A stretch of DNA of 64,000 nt from Purshia tridentata. Its lineage: Eukaryota; Streptophyta; Magnoliopsida; Rosales; Rosaceae. The DNA is taken from contig QANT01009296.1 of the NCBI GenBank assembly GCA_003254885.1, positions 1-64,000 on the forward strand. Direction: 5' to 3'. The notes below the pieces were generated by a model. It did no database searches. It had not been told where the DNA came from and saw nothing but the letters and a program-made list of their open reading frames with translations. This document shows, one piece after another, positions 47,231 to 59,900 of the stretch. A program made the position numbers and the translations under genes. Position 1 is the stretch's first letter, and each line of letters begins with the position of its first letter.

Positions 47231-49199
47231 CATGCTTGACTAGAGCATCACATTGAAGGTTCCTAAGCTAATTTTTATTAGCTAGTTCTACTCGTTAAGA
47301 AAGTAACTTAGAATTAAAATAGGTTTAAGGTTTCATTCAATCACTTCCCATGTGATCTAAATTCTCATTGCACAAAAATATCGATAAAATAGAGCGTTCT
47401 TGCAGCACAATGTGTTGGGTCTAACATGCCACATTTGTTGGCTACTTAGCCCTAGGCTTATATGCCTCAGATGACCAGCAGGTCAAACAAGTCTGGGCCG
47501 AACTCAACCTGCTTTGTTAGGTTTAAAAGTTTTGGGCCCAAACTCACATTTCTGGGCCGAACTTCAAGTCAGTTGGGCTTTCATTTAACTCAGCTACCTT
47601 GTGGTGAATGAGAAAAAAGAGGGTCTGAATATAATTTCGTATTTAGTTTCTTTAGATATTTTATAATTGGTGAATGAGAACTTTTCTATTGTCATAAAGC
47701 AACCTTTAATGAAAAGCATGACTTTTGAAGAGTTACTTTACTGAATTTCCACATATATTCAGTGCTTAACTTAGGAAGGTATAAAAGTTATTGACTTAAT
47801 TAAGTCAAGGATAAAAATCATTAAGTAGGGGATAACCCCACAAAGCTTTCACATAATCATTAAGAGTTACTTTATTGAACATCCAATTGTTTAAACTCCA
47901 AATTGCAACCCACGCCAAGCACTTCTGAGAGGCACAATCTCACCCACTCAAATTTAACATATGTTTAATTTTAGTAATAATTTTTAATTTTATTTTCTGT
48001 TGTTTTATCACTACATAAAAAACTAAGTAAAATGAGAAAAAATCAAGAACAGTCCCACGCCAACCACTTCTCCTCACGTGAGATTATGTCATCGACATTT
48101 CCCATTGCTATGTCGGCCATCCTTCCACCTCTAAAGTTTGTGAGAAAGCTTTAGAATGTGAGAGAGAGAGAGAGAGAGTGATTAAAGCTAATTGATGGTG
48201 TACTTCTCACTAAACATCACTAGATTCATCAGCCATAATACACTCTTTCTTTTGTTAGGATTCCACTTTATTACTAAACATGATGGAGTCTTTCCCTTTT
48301 TTAAACCTTATGTTTCCTTTGAATCAAGAGAAAAAAAAAATTACAAGAATAAATTTGTTAAAGCTTTAAACTATATAGATTAAATTAAAATTAAACTCCA
48401 TGAATCACAAATGTAAATTGACATCAAATTCCATGAATGAAATTAAATGGAATGAAAAATGCAATTCCATTTTTTTTATTTTTTCTTTTCGATTAAAGTC
48501 CAACCAACCCTCTCTTTGATGTGAGAGGTTGAATTTCAGACATACCCACATGTGTAAACAACTAAATATCAGGGTGTGGGGATCTGCCCCAATACATTAT
48601 ATCTGCTACTACTGTTTGATTATGATGTTTCAAGAGATTGCAGATTTGCTGTGTGAGTAAAACAAATTGTTTAGGTGGCAAATATCTTTATTCATTAAGC
48701 TACTATTATATAAATAAGAAAATAACAGTCCTCCCCTTTTTGTTTATAACCCCTCTGCAACTTAATAAAATTTTTAATTGAAACATCTGTACTCAGCTGC
48801 CTTCCAATCACATGTAATATTTGTTCCACCAGATTAACCATTCTTATGCAAATTAATTAAGCATGTCTGTCATGGACTCATGTCTTATATATATATAAAT
48901 CCATATAAAAAGTTTGATTTGATCCAAATATTGCAATGGAATAGCCTTTTCAATAAAGGAAAATATTCTTTTTGTTTAATAGTATGACATATTATGTTGT
49001 TGTTTAAGTTATCATTCTACATTTTTATCAAATTGATATATTACTAGTACTACATATTTATGTGTTGTGTTATGGAATTGTAAATCATAACCGCATAGTA
49101 GAAGTGGAGATTAACAAATCTTTTATTATATGTTGATATAGGTGTAATCCAATCATTCGGAACAAACAATTTTGATACAATTTATCTTAGCACGTCATG

Positions 49200-49423
49200 A
49201 TTATAGTTTAAGAAAAAAACTTGTGTGGGAAATTTTCTGCCATGTCATTATACTGAGTGTCAAAAAATGTCAATTAAAACTTGACATTTGACCCTCCCTC
49301 TTTATCTCTCCTCCACTCATTTTCTCTTATTGCTAAATGTTAAGTTTTACTTGCATTTTTTACCACTTAGTATGATAACGCGACAAAAAACTCCCCATAC
49401 AAGTTTTATTCATAATATAATAA
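49200..49423. mobile_element. Compact hairpin-forming MITE-like element
   Basis: The arms at 49200-49290 and 49335-49423 pair over about 90 bases at roughly 75-80% identity, with a short pyrimidine-rich loop of about 45 bases. Pairs include AAACTTGTGTGGG with CCCCATACAAGTTT, and GTCAAAAAATGTCAATTAAA with the complement of TTTACTTGCATTTTTTACCA. No open frame. Typical of decayed MITEs. Confidence 0.62.
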
Positions 49424-52019
49424 CATATAACATGTAAAATTGTTTAGCGAAAATAAAGTTACTCTCTAAATGCGGGATATATGAAAAAGAAATTTAAGTA
49501 TTAAACAATAATATAACCGTGGTAAAAAATAAACAATAATATAATGAATTGCTAATGTTCAAGATCTATCGATGGCTCATGGATTGTTCAAGATTATATT
49601 CAACTAGCTAGATTGGGTCCACCTAATTCTTGACCAAATGGGTGGTTAATCTATATCCACATCATATAATATTTTTATATGTAATATTGATATCTAATAC
49701 ATAGACATTGTTTTCAGTAAATATCACCAAGATTCATTTCATGAAATCAGGATTTTGTTTCTGTCACACTTTGAATATATTATATATAATAGTATATCAT
49801 ATTTAATTACTATATTAGATATATAATATTATATACATATATACTTGAATCTAACAGAAATTAATTAATTAAATAAAAATGTGACAGACATGCAGACCAT
49901 TTTATTTTTCACTGATCTCCATAATAGTAAGCTTGTCCCACATTGCATCTTGGCCTGCATAATGCAGGTTTATGGCACTTGGACTTGGACAACACTATTA
50001 AATGCAATAAATTCGTGATTGCCAACTTTATCCCACATTTTAATCTAGATAAATGCCTGCTTAGAAAAACAGTCATTTTTTGGCAACAAAAAAAAAAACA
50101 GTCTTTGCTTTTTCGTACACAAAATAATAAGGGTTTATAAATTATAACTTGTTAGAAATAAATAAGACTTTAAAGTTTAAACGGATTAAATTTTAAGTAA
50201 ATAAGAAACTGTTGCATTATTTAATGAACAAATTAAGTGAATATAAATGTATAATATACAAAATACGTAATAATTTAGTTGTCATTGTGCTAATTAAAGA
50301 AACGTCAAGCTAATTGAATGCTGCAGATAAATATGTCAATTAAGTAATAAATTAAAGAAAAGAAAATCTTTAAGGTTGATGGGGAGCTTTAAATAAGAAC
50401 TTACTTTCGTTTGAATAAGTTTGTACGGCTAAATTCCTTTATAATGAAATTATGTATAAAAAGTTGTCCCTGTCAGTACAAAACAAATTTCTCGATAAAC
50501 ATGTTACAAAGTTGATTGGTTAAGCTCATTTAGTCATTTGTGAATTGAGGGTCCAAATCTTAATAATTTTTGAATCGACTCTTTTTCTGAAATGGGTTTT
50601 TTTTAATGTGAAAGTTATTTCAATTTTTAACCTTTTTGCAAAAATTCTTACAAACCTAACTCTTTTGCCTATTTCGTGCCCAAGATACCCTTTGCAAATG
50701 ACAAAAAAAAAAAAAAAAAAAATTTGTTTGAAGGTCAACAAAGGGTTGACAAAAGATGAATCTAAAATGGGCTCAAACCTTATAAATTTCAAAATTACAA
50801 TTCCTCAAAATTGACAAACAAGAGCATGGGAGAATGATAGTCCATTGTGAGGTTTGGAAAACCCACAAAAACTATAGGTGATTTGAGTTCAAAGGTGGTT
50901 GGAATCGGCTATGGAGGCTTGCGCCAGTGAAGGCTTTTCTGAGCTGTTATGCGCATATGAGGTGGCTACTGGCATGAGGAAGGTTGCTGGGGAAATGGTC
51001 AAGGGCTAGGGGTCACGTCAATGGCCTTGGCCGCCGAAAAATGGCCGGAGATGGTTAGGCTTGACACGGGAAAGAGAAAGTGAAAGTGAGAGAGAGAGAG
51101 AAGAGAAAATGAGAGAGTGAGGAAGAGAACATGAGAAGATTAATCAAAGAGGAGAGAGAGTGCGTGAGGAATGAGTGATGGTGGTGGAGGTGGCTGGGTT
51201 TGATATTATAGACTTTTTATGTCCAAAACATGCTATAATTAATAAAACTTTGACAAGAGTCATTTTTATAAACCAACCTCACCATGCAAGTCAATTAAGC
51301 TAAATTTCCTTTTTGGGAAATAGTATCATAATGAAACCAATAAAAACATATATAATTATTGCAATTTTAAATTTGGGTGGGTCAAAACCAACCCTTACAT
51401 TACTTAAAAGAAAACTATAATCTATAAAAGTACAACCTGTCTATTCCTTATCTTTGTCCGTACTACCTAAGCAGAGGTAGAGGGGGCCATAGTTTTTAAG
51501 GGTGGGCAGCAATCAGCTTGGGGCTCAACCCTCTCTGCCTACACATCTATCAGTCGAAGTAGATAGAGGTTAGTTTGTTTTTCCAGTAGAAGTGGTTAGG
51601 GTTCGAATTAAGTTGACAAGGTTTTTCTTTCTCTCTCGCTCAAAAAAATATCAACGATGGAAGACGGAAATATATTTTATATGTATTTGTTAATTTTTAC
51701 GCATTGGTGGGGAGGGTATTGAAGACAAAAAAATGGAGCTCAATCCTATGTGTAAGCAATAGAGATAATACAACAAAAGCGATGGTGTCTTATAGATCTC
51801 TCAAGGCCTACTCTGCGTCTCTCTTTGTCACTCTCTCACTCTCGGTTCAGCTTGGGTGCCGTTGGTCTATGGAGGACGAAACTCGAAATTGACACGATGT
51901 CTATTGGGTTGAGCCGTATTATAAATCCTACAATGTTGTTATTACCATTTTATCCTTGTCGCACAACCTGAAGCCATCAATTTACATATGGGTGACCCAA
52001 AACCAAATTCACTACGTGG

Positions 52020-52097
52020 CAATAATGGCAGTTTGAAAAAAAAGGGACAATAATATGGCAGTTTGAAAAAAAAAGGACAATAATATGGCGGTTGAAA
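52020..52097. repeat. ~31-bp tandem repeat, about three units
   Basis: Units of the form GGACAATAATATGGCAGTTTG followed by an A run are repeated in tandem three times, the last with GGCGGTTG. They lie directly upstream of the larger 237-bp duplication. Confidence 0.8.
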
Positions 52098-52100
52098 ACA

Positions 52101-52573
52101 AAAAATCCCCATAAAATATGAAAAATTATTAAAGATTAATAGTCAATTGATAGACCAAATTATTTAGTAACAAAAAACCAACACAGCACAAATCCCGAGG
52201 GGGAAGACAACACGTGGCTCAGCGAGCTGGCCCCGGAGCCAATTGGCTTCCTTCTCTTTCAACTCACGCCGATTCACTCCCACGTAAAAAAAAAAAAAGG
52301 GTCAAAAATAGAATAAAACAAATTAAGTTTAATAACGAAAAATCCCCATAAAATATGAAAAATTATTAAAGATAAATAGTCAATTGATAGACCAAATTAT
52401 TTAGTAACAAAAAACCAACACAGCACAAATCCCGAGGGGGAAGACAACACGTGGCTCAGCGAGCTGGCCCCGGAGCCAATTGGCTTCCTTCTCTTTCAAC
52501 TCACGCCGATTCACTCCCACGTAAAAAAAAAAAGGGACAAAAATAGAATAAAACAAATTAAGTTTAATAACGA
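52101..52573. repeat. 237-bp tandem duplication in the CSI3 promoter
   Basis: Two head-to-tail copies (52101-52337 and 52338-52573) that are almost identical. Differences include AGATTAATAG versus AGATAAATAG and A-run length. Each carries a CACGTG G-box (52211-52216 and 52448-52453) and a CCCACGTAAAA word. It ends about 90 bp before the CT-rich leader of CSI3, so the duplication doubles promoter elements. Confidence 0.9.
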
Positions 52574-52659
52574 AGAAAAAAAATAAAAACTAAAATTGGA
52601 AAAATGACAGAGAAAGAGAAACAAAGCAAACAAAATGCACACACACATGGAAAGGAAAC

Positions 52660-53939
52660 GAAAAGACTCGGACTCTCTCTCTGTCACTCTGTCAGTCCTT
52701 CGTTCTCACAATCACTTTCTCTCTCTGTCTGCTACCTCCGGCTCCGGCTCTGCCTCCTCCTCGTTCTTCACGTAGCTCTCTCAGTCCGGTCGTTGTCGGC
52801 CTCAAATTGCTTCAATTTCAAGGTATTTTTGTTTCGGACTATTATTATATTTATGCAAATTTTTGGAGAATTTGTATGATTTTGAAAACAGTTGGGAATG
52901 GACATTTCTCTTGCCCTAGATTTTGTGATGCCTCTGATCTGATCTCGGGGATTTTCCTTAATTGTTTATTTGAGTGTGTTCGTGTAAGTACTGAATTTTG
53001 CATAATTAGATTGGTAATTGTGTCTAATTGTGATGTATGTTCATAAAGATCTGATTTTGATTCAATTTCGATTGCTGGTTGCTGTGCAGAGTGTTGGGTT
53101 TGATTTGGACAGGGAAGGAAGTTCTCCATTGTGTGAGCTCGCACTGTAGCATAAGTACCTTTTTGAACATTGCTGGTTTGTTCGTGTGTGTGTGTGTGTG
53201 TATGTTGATAGATGATAACTGTATTGGATGGTGAGGAGCTGAGGTGGTGATGCTACTTGGGCAGAGAAGCTGGGTTTCGAGGTAGCCAGAAGGAGGCGAA
53301 TTCTTCGGCATTTGCATTATCGGCGAGGTATTTTCTTTGATCTCCATAAGTTGTATTTATTTCTGCCTCCTATGTACTTTTCGGTCATGTGCCTGAATAT
53401 GAAAATTCAGGAGTGATCTTTTAAGGCCATGAAGATTTTGTTGTCTGTTAAATGAAAAAATCAAAAGGAAGGGGGAGGAGAGAGGAAAGAAGGAGAGAAG
53501 AGAGGGGATGAAGAGAGCAAAGAATTGATAGAAGTAAAATAAAAAACCTTTTAAGTTTTTTTTAGTTTTTGTGTTAAAACCATTCTTTGTGTTTTCAATA
53601 TTTCTCCTCTCTCTGTCTGCTCTTCTTCTTTTCACTCTCGTTAACTAATAAAAAAAATAAAGAAAATGAAACAAAAATGTTACTATAGTTTTGATGAAAT
53701 AATGTCAAGTATTTGCAGCTTTCGGTCTTTCAATTTTAAGTTTTGATCAGTCGATGAACAATTGAAAATGAAAAGTCAAAAGTTGGTTTAATTGTGGTTG
53801 GGGTTCGACTATTGCTATTTAAAGTGAAATTATCAATTTGTGAGCAAATTGTCTATCAATCTGGGTAGTTTAGTAAAATGGAATGCTTATTTTGATTTTC
53901 AGGTGGCTAAGGAGAAAACGAAAAAAGGTGTTGGTGCAA
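52660..53939 (+). other. Probable spliced 5' leader of CSI3
   Basis: A CT-rich exon-like stretch ends at a good donor (TTTCAAG then GTATTT, donor at 52823). A middle segment, 53090-53327, is bounded by TGTGCAG and GCGAGGTATTTT. A third acceptor, TTTTCAG, precedes 53903, leading to the ATG at 53940. This suggests two introns in the untranslated leader. Inferred from splice-like signals and the lack of coding potential; not certain. Confidence 0.5.
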
Positions 53940-56900
53940 ATGTCAAAGTCTCCCTCCCCTGAACCAAGGGAAACCATATCTTCTTCTATTTCTCGATCTA
54001 GGTTAGCAATGTTTTATTTGCTCGGTCCTTTAACTGTGGTGACAAATTGGTATTTTGAGTTCAAAAAGTGGACACGTCACTGAGGAAATACGTAATTCAG
54101 TGGTTCATATAGTTTTTTTGACCAATATTTAAAATTAAACTGAAGAAAACAATAGGAGAAGCTATTTCAGTGTGGTCTTTATACTTTTTAATTACATAAA
54201 TTATTATAACATATGTGAGTTGTATTTTTCAAGATATTCAAATGAGTTCATGTTACATCCAGGGATTTAAATGGAACAGCAATGGATGATGCAGAAAGTA
54301 CAATGGCAACAATTGCTCAATTTGTCGAGCAACTACATGCAAGCATGTCTTCACCACATGAAAAAGAACTTATAACAGCACGTTTGCTAGGTATTGCCAA
54401 AGCAAGAAAGGATGCAAGAACAATTATTGGTTCGCATTCCCAGGCAATGCCATTGTTCATAAACATACTCAGGAGTGGCACCCCTGTGGCAAAAGTTAAT
54501 GTTGCTGCAACTCTGAGTGTCCTGTGTAAAGATGAAGACTTGCGTCTTAAAGTACTTCTAGGCGGGTGCATCCCGCCATTACTCTCACTTTTAAAGTCTG
54601 AATCGACTGAGGCTAGGAAGGCTGCAGCAGAAGCTATATATGAAGTTTCCTCTGGTGGGCTTTCAGATGATCATGTTGGCATGAAAATATTTATTACAGA
54701 AGGTGTTGTACCAAACTTATGGAATCAACTCAATCCAAAGAGCAATCAGGACAAAGTTGTAGAAGGATTTGTTACAGGGGCTTTGAGAAATCTTTGTGGT
54801 GACAAGGATGGTTACTGGAGAGCAACACTTGAGGCTGGTGGAGTAGATATCATTGTGGGTCTTCTGTCTTCTGACAATGCTGCTGCCCAGTCCAATGCTG
54901 CCTTCCTTTTGGCCCGTCTCATGTTGACTTTCAGTGATAGCATTCCCAAAGTAATAAATTCTGGGGCTGTCAAAGCTTTGCTTCGGCTAGTGGGTCAGGA
55001 AAATAATGTTTCTGTTCGTGCGAGTGCTGCTGATGCTTTGGAAGCTCTATCTTCAAAGTCAACTGGGGCTAATAAAGCTATTGTTGATGCAGATGGTCTT
55101 CCAGTTCTCATAGGGGCTATAGTTGCTCCTTCTAAAGAGTGCATGCAAGGTGAGTGTGGGCATGCTCTGCAGGAGCATGCAACAAAGGCTTTAGCAAATA
55201 TTTGTGGTGGGATGTCTGCTTTAATATTATATCTTGGAGAACTTTCACAGTCACCTCGCCTAGCTGCTCCAGTTGCTGATATTATTGGAGCTCTTGCATA
55301 CACTCTGATGGTTTTTGAGCAAAAATCTGGTGTTGATGAGGAATCTTTTAGTGTAACAAAGATAGAGGATATTCTAGTAATGCTACTAAAACCTCGTGAT
55401 AATAAGTTTGTTCAAGAGCGTGTCCTTGAGGCCATGGCTAGTCTATATGGTAACAACCACCTCTCGAGATGGCTCAATCATGCAGAAGCGAAGAAGGTGC
55501 TTATTGGAGTTATAACAATGGCTTCTGCTGATGTGCAAGAGTATCTAATACTCTCTTTGACAAGCTTATGCTGTGATGGTGTTGGAATCTGGGAGTCCAT
55601 TGGAAAGAGAGAAGGAATTCAATTACTTATTTCGTTGCTTGGCTTATCCAGCGAGCAGCATCAAGAACATGCTGTTCAGTTGCTGGCGATTTTAACTGAC
55701 CAGGTTGATGACAGCAAGTGGGCCATTACTGCTGCTGGTGGGATTCCTCCGCTGGTGGAGTTGTTAGAGACAGGATCTCAGAAGGCGAAGGAGGATGCTG
55801 CTCATGTGTTGTGGAATTTGTGTTGTCACAGTGAAGATATTCGTGCATGTGTTGAAAGTGCAGGAGCCATCCCAGCATTTTTATGGCTATTAAAAAGTGG
55901 TGGATCAAGGGGGCAGGAAGCATCATCTAAGGCGCTAATGAAGCTTGTTCGAACAGCCGATTATCCTACCATTAATCAGCTGTTAGCTTTGCTCCTAGGT
56001 GACTCTCCAAGCTCAAAGGCCCATACTATCAGGGTGTTGGGTCATGTACTCACAATGGCATCACACAAGGATCTTGTGCATAAGGGTTCAGCAGCTAATA
56101 AAGGGCTGAGTTCTCTTGTCCAGGTTCTCAACTCATCAAATGAAGAAACTCAAGAGTATGCTGCTTCTGTCCTAGCTGATCTATTCAGCACAAGACAAGA
56201 CATTTGTGATAATCTTGCAACTGATGAGATTGTGCATCCTTGCATGAAGCTTTTGACCAGCAAAACTCAAGTTGTTGCAACACAGTCAGCTCGAGTATTG
56301 GGTGCTCTAACCCGTCCTATGAAGAACAAAACAACAGGCAAAATGTCTTATATTGCAAAAGGGGATGTCATGCCCCTCATCAAACTGGCTAAAACTTCTT
56401 CCATTGATGCTGCTGAAACTGCAGTCGCTGCACTTGCCAATCTTCTCTCTGATCCACAGATTGCTGCAGAAGCCCTGGCGGAAGATGTTGTTTCAGCTCT
56501 GACAAGAGTACTGGGAGATGGAACTTCAGAAAGTAAGAAGAATGCATCCTGTGCCCTTCATCAATTACTGAAGCATTTTCCTGTTGGTAATGTGCTCACA
56601 GGAAATGCTCAGTGTCGTTTTGCTATTCTTGCTGTCGTTGATTCCTTAAATGCATTGGATATGAATGGGACTGATGCTGCGGATGCTTTAGAAGTAGTAG
56701 CACTTTTGACTAGAACCAAACAGGGTGTGAACGTAACATACCTTCCATGGTCTGCCCTGGCAGAAGTTCCATCAAGCTTAGAACCTCTTGTTCGCTGCCT
56801 GGCTGAAGGTCCTCCTTCGCATCAGGATAAGGCAATAGAAATTTTGTCTAGGTTTTGCGGGGAGCAACCAGTTGTGCTTGGTGATCTATTGGTTGCAAGA

Positions 56901-59900
56901 TCAAGATCCCTTGGTTCACTAGCTAACAGAATAATAAACTCATCTAGTTTAGAAGTCAGAGTTGGAGGAACTGCCTTACTCATTTGTGCAGCAAAAGAGC
57001 ACAAACAGCAGTCAATGGAAGTACTTGATGTGTCAGGATATTTAAAACCATTATTGTATGCTTTAGTGGTCATGATGAAGCAAAATTCTAGCTACTCTTC
57101 TTTAGAAATTGAAGTCAGAACTCCTAGAGGTTTTATGGAAAGAACTGCATTCCATGAAGGGGATGAGTTTGATGTCCCTGATCCAGCCACTCTCTTGGGG
57201 GGAACTGTTGCCTTGTGGTTGCTATGTATAATTGGTTCCTTTCATGAAAAGAGCAAACTCACCATTATGGAAGCTGGTGGTCTCGAGGCACTCTCGGACA
57301 AGCTTGCAAGTTACACTTCCAATCCACAGGTATAAAGTAACTAGCTTTTTCACTCTCTCTCTCTCTCTCCCTCCAATCCACAGGTATAAAATTTGGTAGC
57401 TTACTTAATTGGTCATCTTTATGAACAGGCAGAATATGACGATAGCGAAGGTATATGGATTAGTGCCCTGCTCCTGGCTGTTCTGTTCCAAGATGCAAAT
57501 GTTGTTTTGTCTCCTGTAACAATGCGCATCATACCTTCGCTTGCTCTTCTGCTGAGATCGGATGAGGTGATTGATAGGTTCTTTGCTGCCCAGTCAATGG
57601 CCGGTCTTGTTTGTAATGGTAGTAAGGGAATAATTCTTGCCATTGCAAATTCAGGTGCTATTTCTGGATTGGTAACCCTAATTGGTTACATAGAGTCCGA
57701 TATGCCTAACCTTTTTACTTTATCAGAAGAGTTTTCTCTGGTGCGAAACCCTGATCAAGTTGTTTTGGAGTACCTTTTTGATTTTGAAGATGTAAGAGTT
57801 GGATCCACAGCACGCAAATCTATACCTCTCTTGGTGGATCTCTTGAGACCAATGGCAGATAGGCCCGGTGCCCCTCCGATTGCTGTTAAACTCTTGACCT
57901 GTATTGCTGATGGAAGTGATACAAACAAATTAATTATGGCTGAAGCTGGAGCATTGGATGCTCTTACAAAGTACCTGTCTCTGAGCCCTCAAGACTCCAC
58001 CGAAGCCACAATATCTGAACTATTGAGAATATTATTTAGCAATCCTGATCTGATCCGATATGAAGCATCAGCTAGTTCGTTGAATCAACTCATAGCTGTT
58101 CTACGTCTGGGGTCAAGAAATGCTAGATATAGTGCTGCAAGAGCTCTCCATGAACTATTTGATGCTGAGAACATCAGAGATTCTGATTTGGCCAGGCAAT
58201 CTGTTCAGCCATTGGTTGACATGCTTAACGCCGCATCAGAGAGTGAGCAAAGGGCTGCTCTTGTTGCCTTAATTAAATTGACTTCAGGAAATTCTTCTAA
58301 AGCAGCTTTGTTAACTGATGTGGAGGGAAATCCACTGGAGAGTTTATACAAAATACTGTCCTCTGCTTCATCTTTGGAATTGAAGAGAAACGCTGCACAG
58401 CTCTGTTGTGTTCTGTTTGATAATACCAAAGTCAGAGGAAATCCAATTGCCTCCGAATGCATAGAGCCACTTATATCACTGATGCATTCTGATACAAGTA
58501 TAGCTGTAGAAGCTGGGGTTTGTGCTTTTGAAAAATTGTTGGATGATGAACACCAGGTGGAGCTTGCAGCAGCCTATGATGTTGTGGATCTCCTTGTTGG
58601 ATTAGTTTCTGGTACAAGCAATCAGCTCATTGAGGCTAGCATATGTTCTCTCATAAAGTTGGGGAAAGACCGGACCCCATGCAAATTGGATATGGTCAAA
58701 GCTGGCATCATTGATAAATGTCTTGAGCTACTCCCTGTTGCACCCAGTTCATTATGCTCTTCGATTGCTGAGTTATTCCGTATTTTAACAAATAGTAATG
58801 CAATTGCTAGAAGTTTGGGTGCTGCAAATATTGTAGAACCCCTTTTCCTAGTCTTACTTCGTCCAGATTTCAGTTTGTGGGGACAGCACAGTGCATTGCA
58901 AGCACTGGTAAATATTTTGGAGAAGCCACAAAGCCTTGCAACTTTAAAACTTACACCTAGCCAAGTTATTGAGCCTCTTATTTCATTTCTAGAATCCCCA
59001 TCTCAAGCCATCCAGCAGCTTGGCACAGAATTGTTATCTCATCTTCTTGCACAAGAACATTTTCAGCAAGATATTACAACAAAGAATGCAGTTGTTCCTC
59101 TTGTGCAGCTTGCAGGTATTGGAATATTAAACTTACAGCAAACAGCAATAAAGGCATTGGAAAAAATCTCCACAAGCTGGCCAAAGGCAGTTGCTGATGC
59201 TGGAGGTATATTTGAGCTTGGGAAGGTCATTATTCAAGATGACCCTCAGCCACCTCATGCACTGTGGGAATCAGCAGCTTTAGTTCTTTCAAATGTTCTA
59301 CGCTTCAATGCTGAGTACTATTTTAAGGTTCCTGTGGTGGTTCTTGTTAAAATGTTGCATTCAACAGTGGAAAGCACTGTCATGGTGGCTCTCAATTCGT
59401 TACTTGTTCATGAAAGAAGTGATAATTTAAGTGCTCAACAGATGACTGAAGCTGGTGCTATAGATGCTTTGTTGGACCTTTTAAGATCTCATCAGTGTGA
59501 GGAAGCATCTGGAAGATTACTTGAAGCTTTATTTAACAATGTCAGGATACGAGCAATGAAGGTTTCCAAGTATGCAATAGCACCTTTATCACAGTACCTG
59601 TTGGATCCACAAACCAGATCACAGTCTGGAAAACTTCTTGCTGCTCTAGCTCTTGGAGACCTTTCTCAACATGAAGGGCTCGCTAGAGCCAGTGATTCTG
59701 TATCTGCATGTCGTGCATTGATAAGCTTGCTTGAAGATCAGCCGACAGAAGAGATGACAATGGTGGCAATTTGTGCATTGCAAAACTTTGTCATGAACAG
59801 CAGAACGAATCGGCGAGCTGTTGCAGAAGCAGGGGGCATACTGATTATTCAAGAACTACTACTGTCTCTCAATGCAGAAGTTGCTGGGCAGGCAGCATTG

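Larger units (their letters stand above)
46033..52600. other. 6.6-kb gene-free spacer between NAC and CSI3
   Basis: Very AT-rich and without a credible gene. Two long fold-back elements are seen (about 46640-47230 and 49200-49423), with GA and poly-A runs (48164-48178, 50701-50722). A GC-richer block at about 50860-51230 looks like a degenerate dispersed repeat, and tandem duplications lie at 52020-52573 next to the CSI3 leader. Confidence 0.5.

Noticed and set aside
50520-51250. GC-richer block with GA runs and a poly-A tract, possibly an old dispersed repeat
   Set aside because: No ends, repeats or coding motifs that identify a family.
57393-57428. Start of the second large CSI3 frame at an ATG-like codon
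   Set aside because: This is intron sequence; the exon begins at 57429 after AACAG and joins NPQ to AEYDD as in the family.
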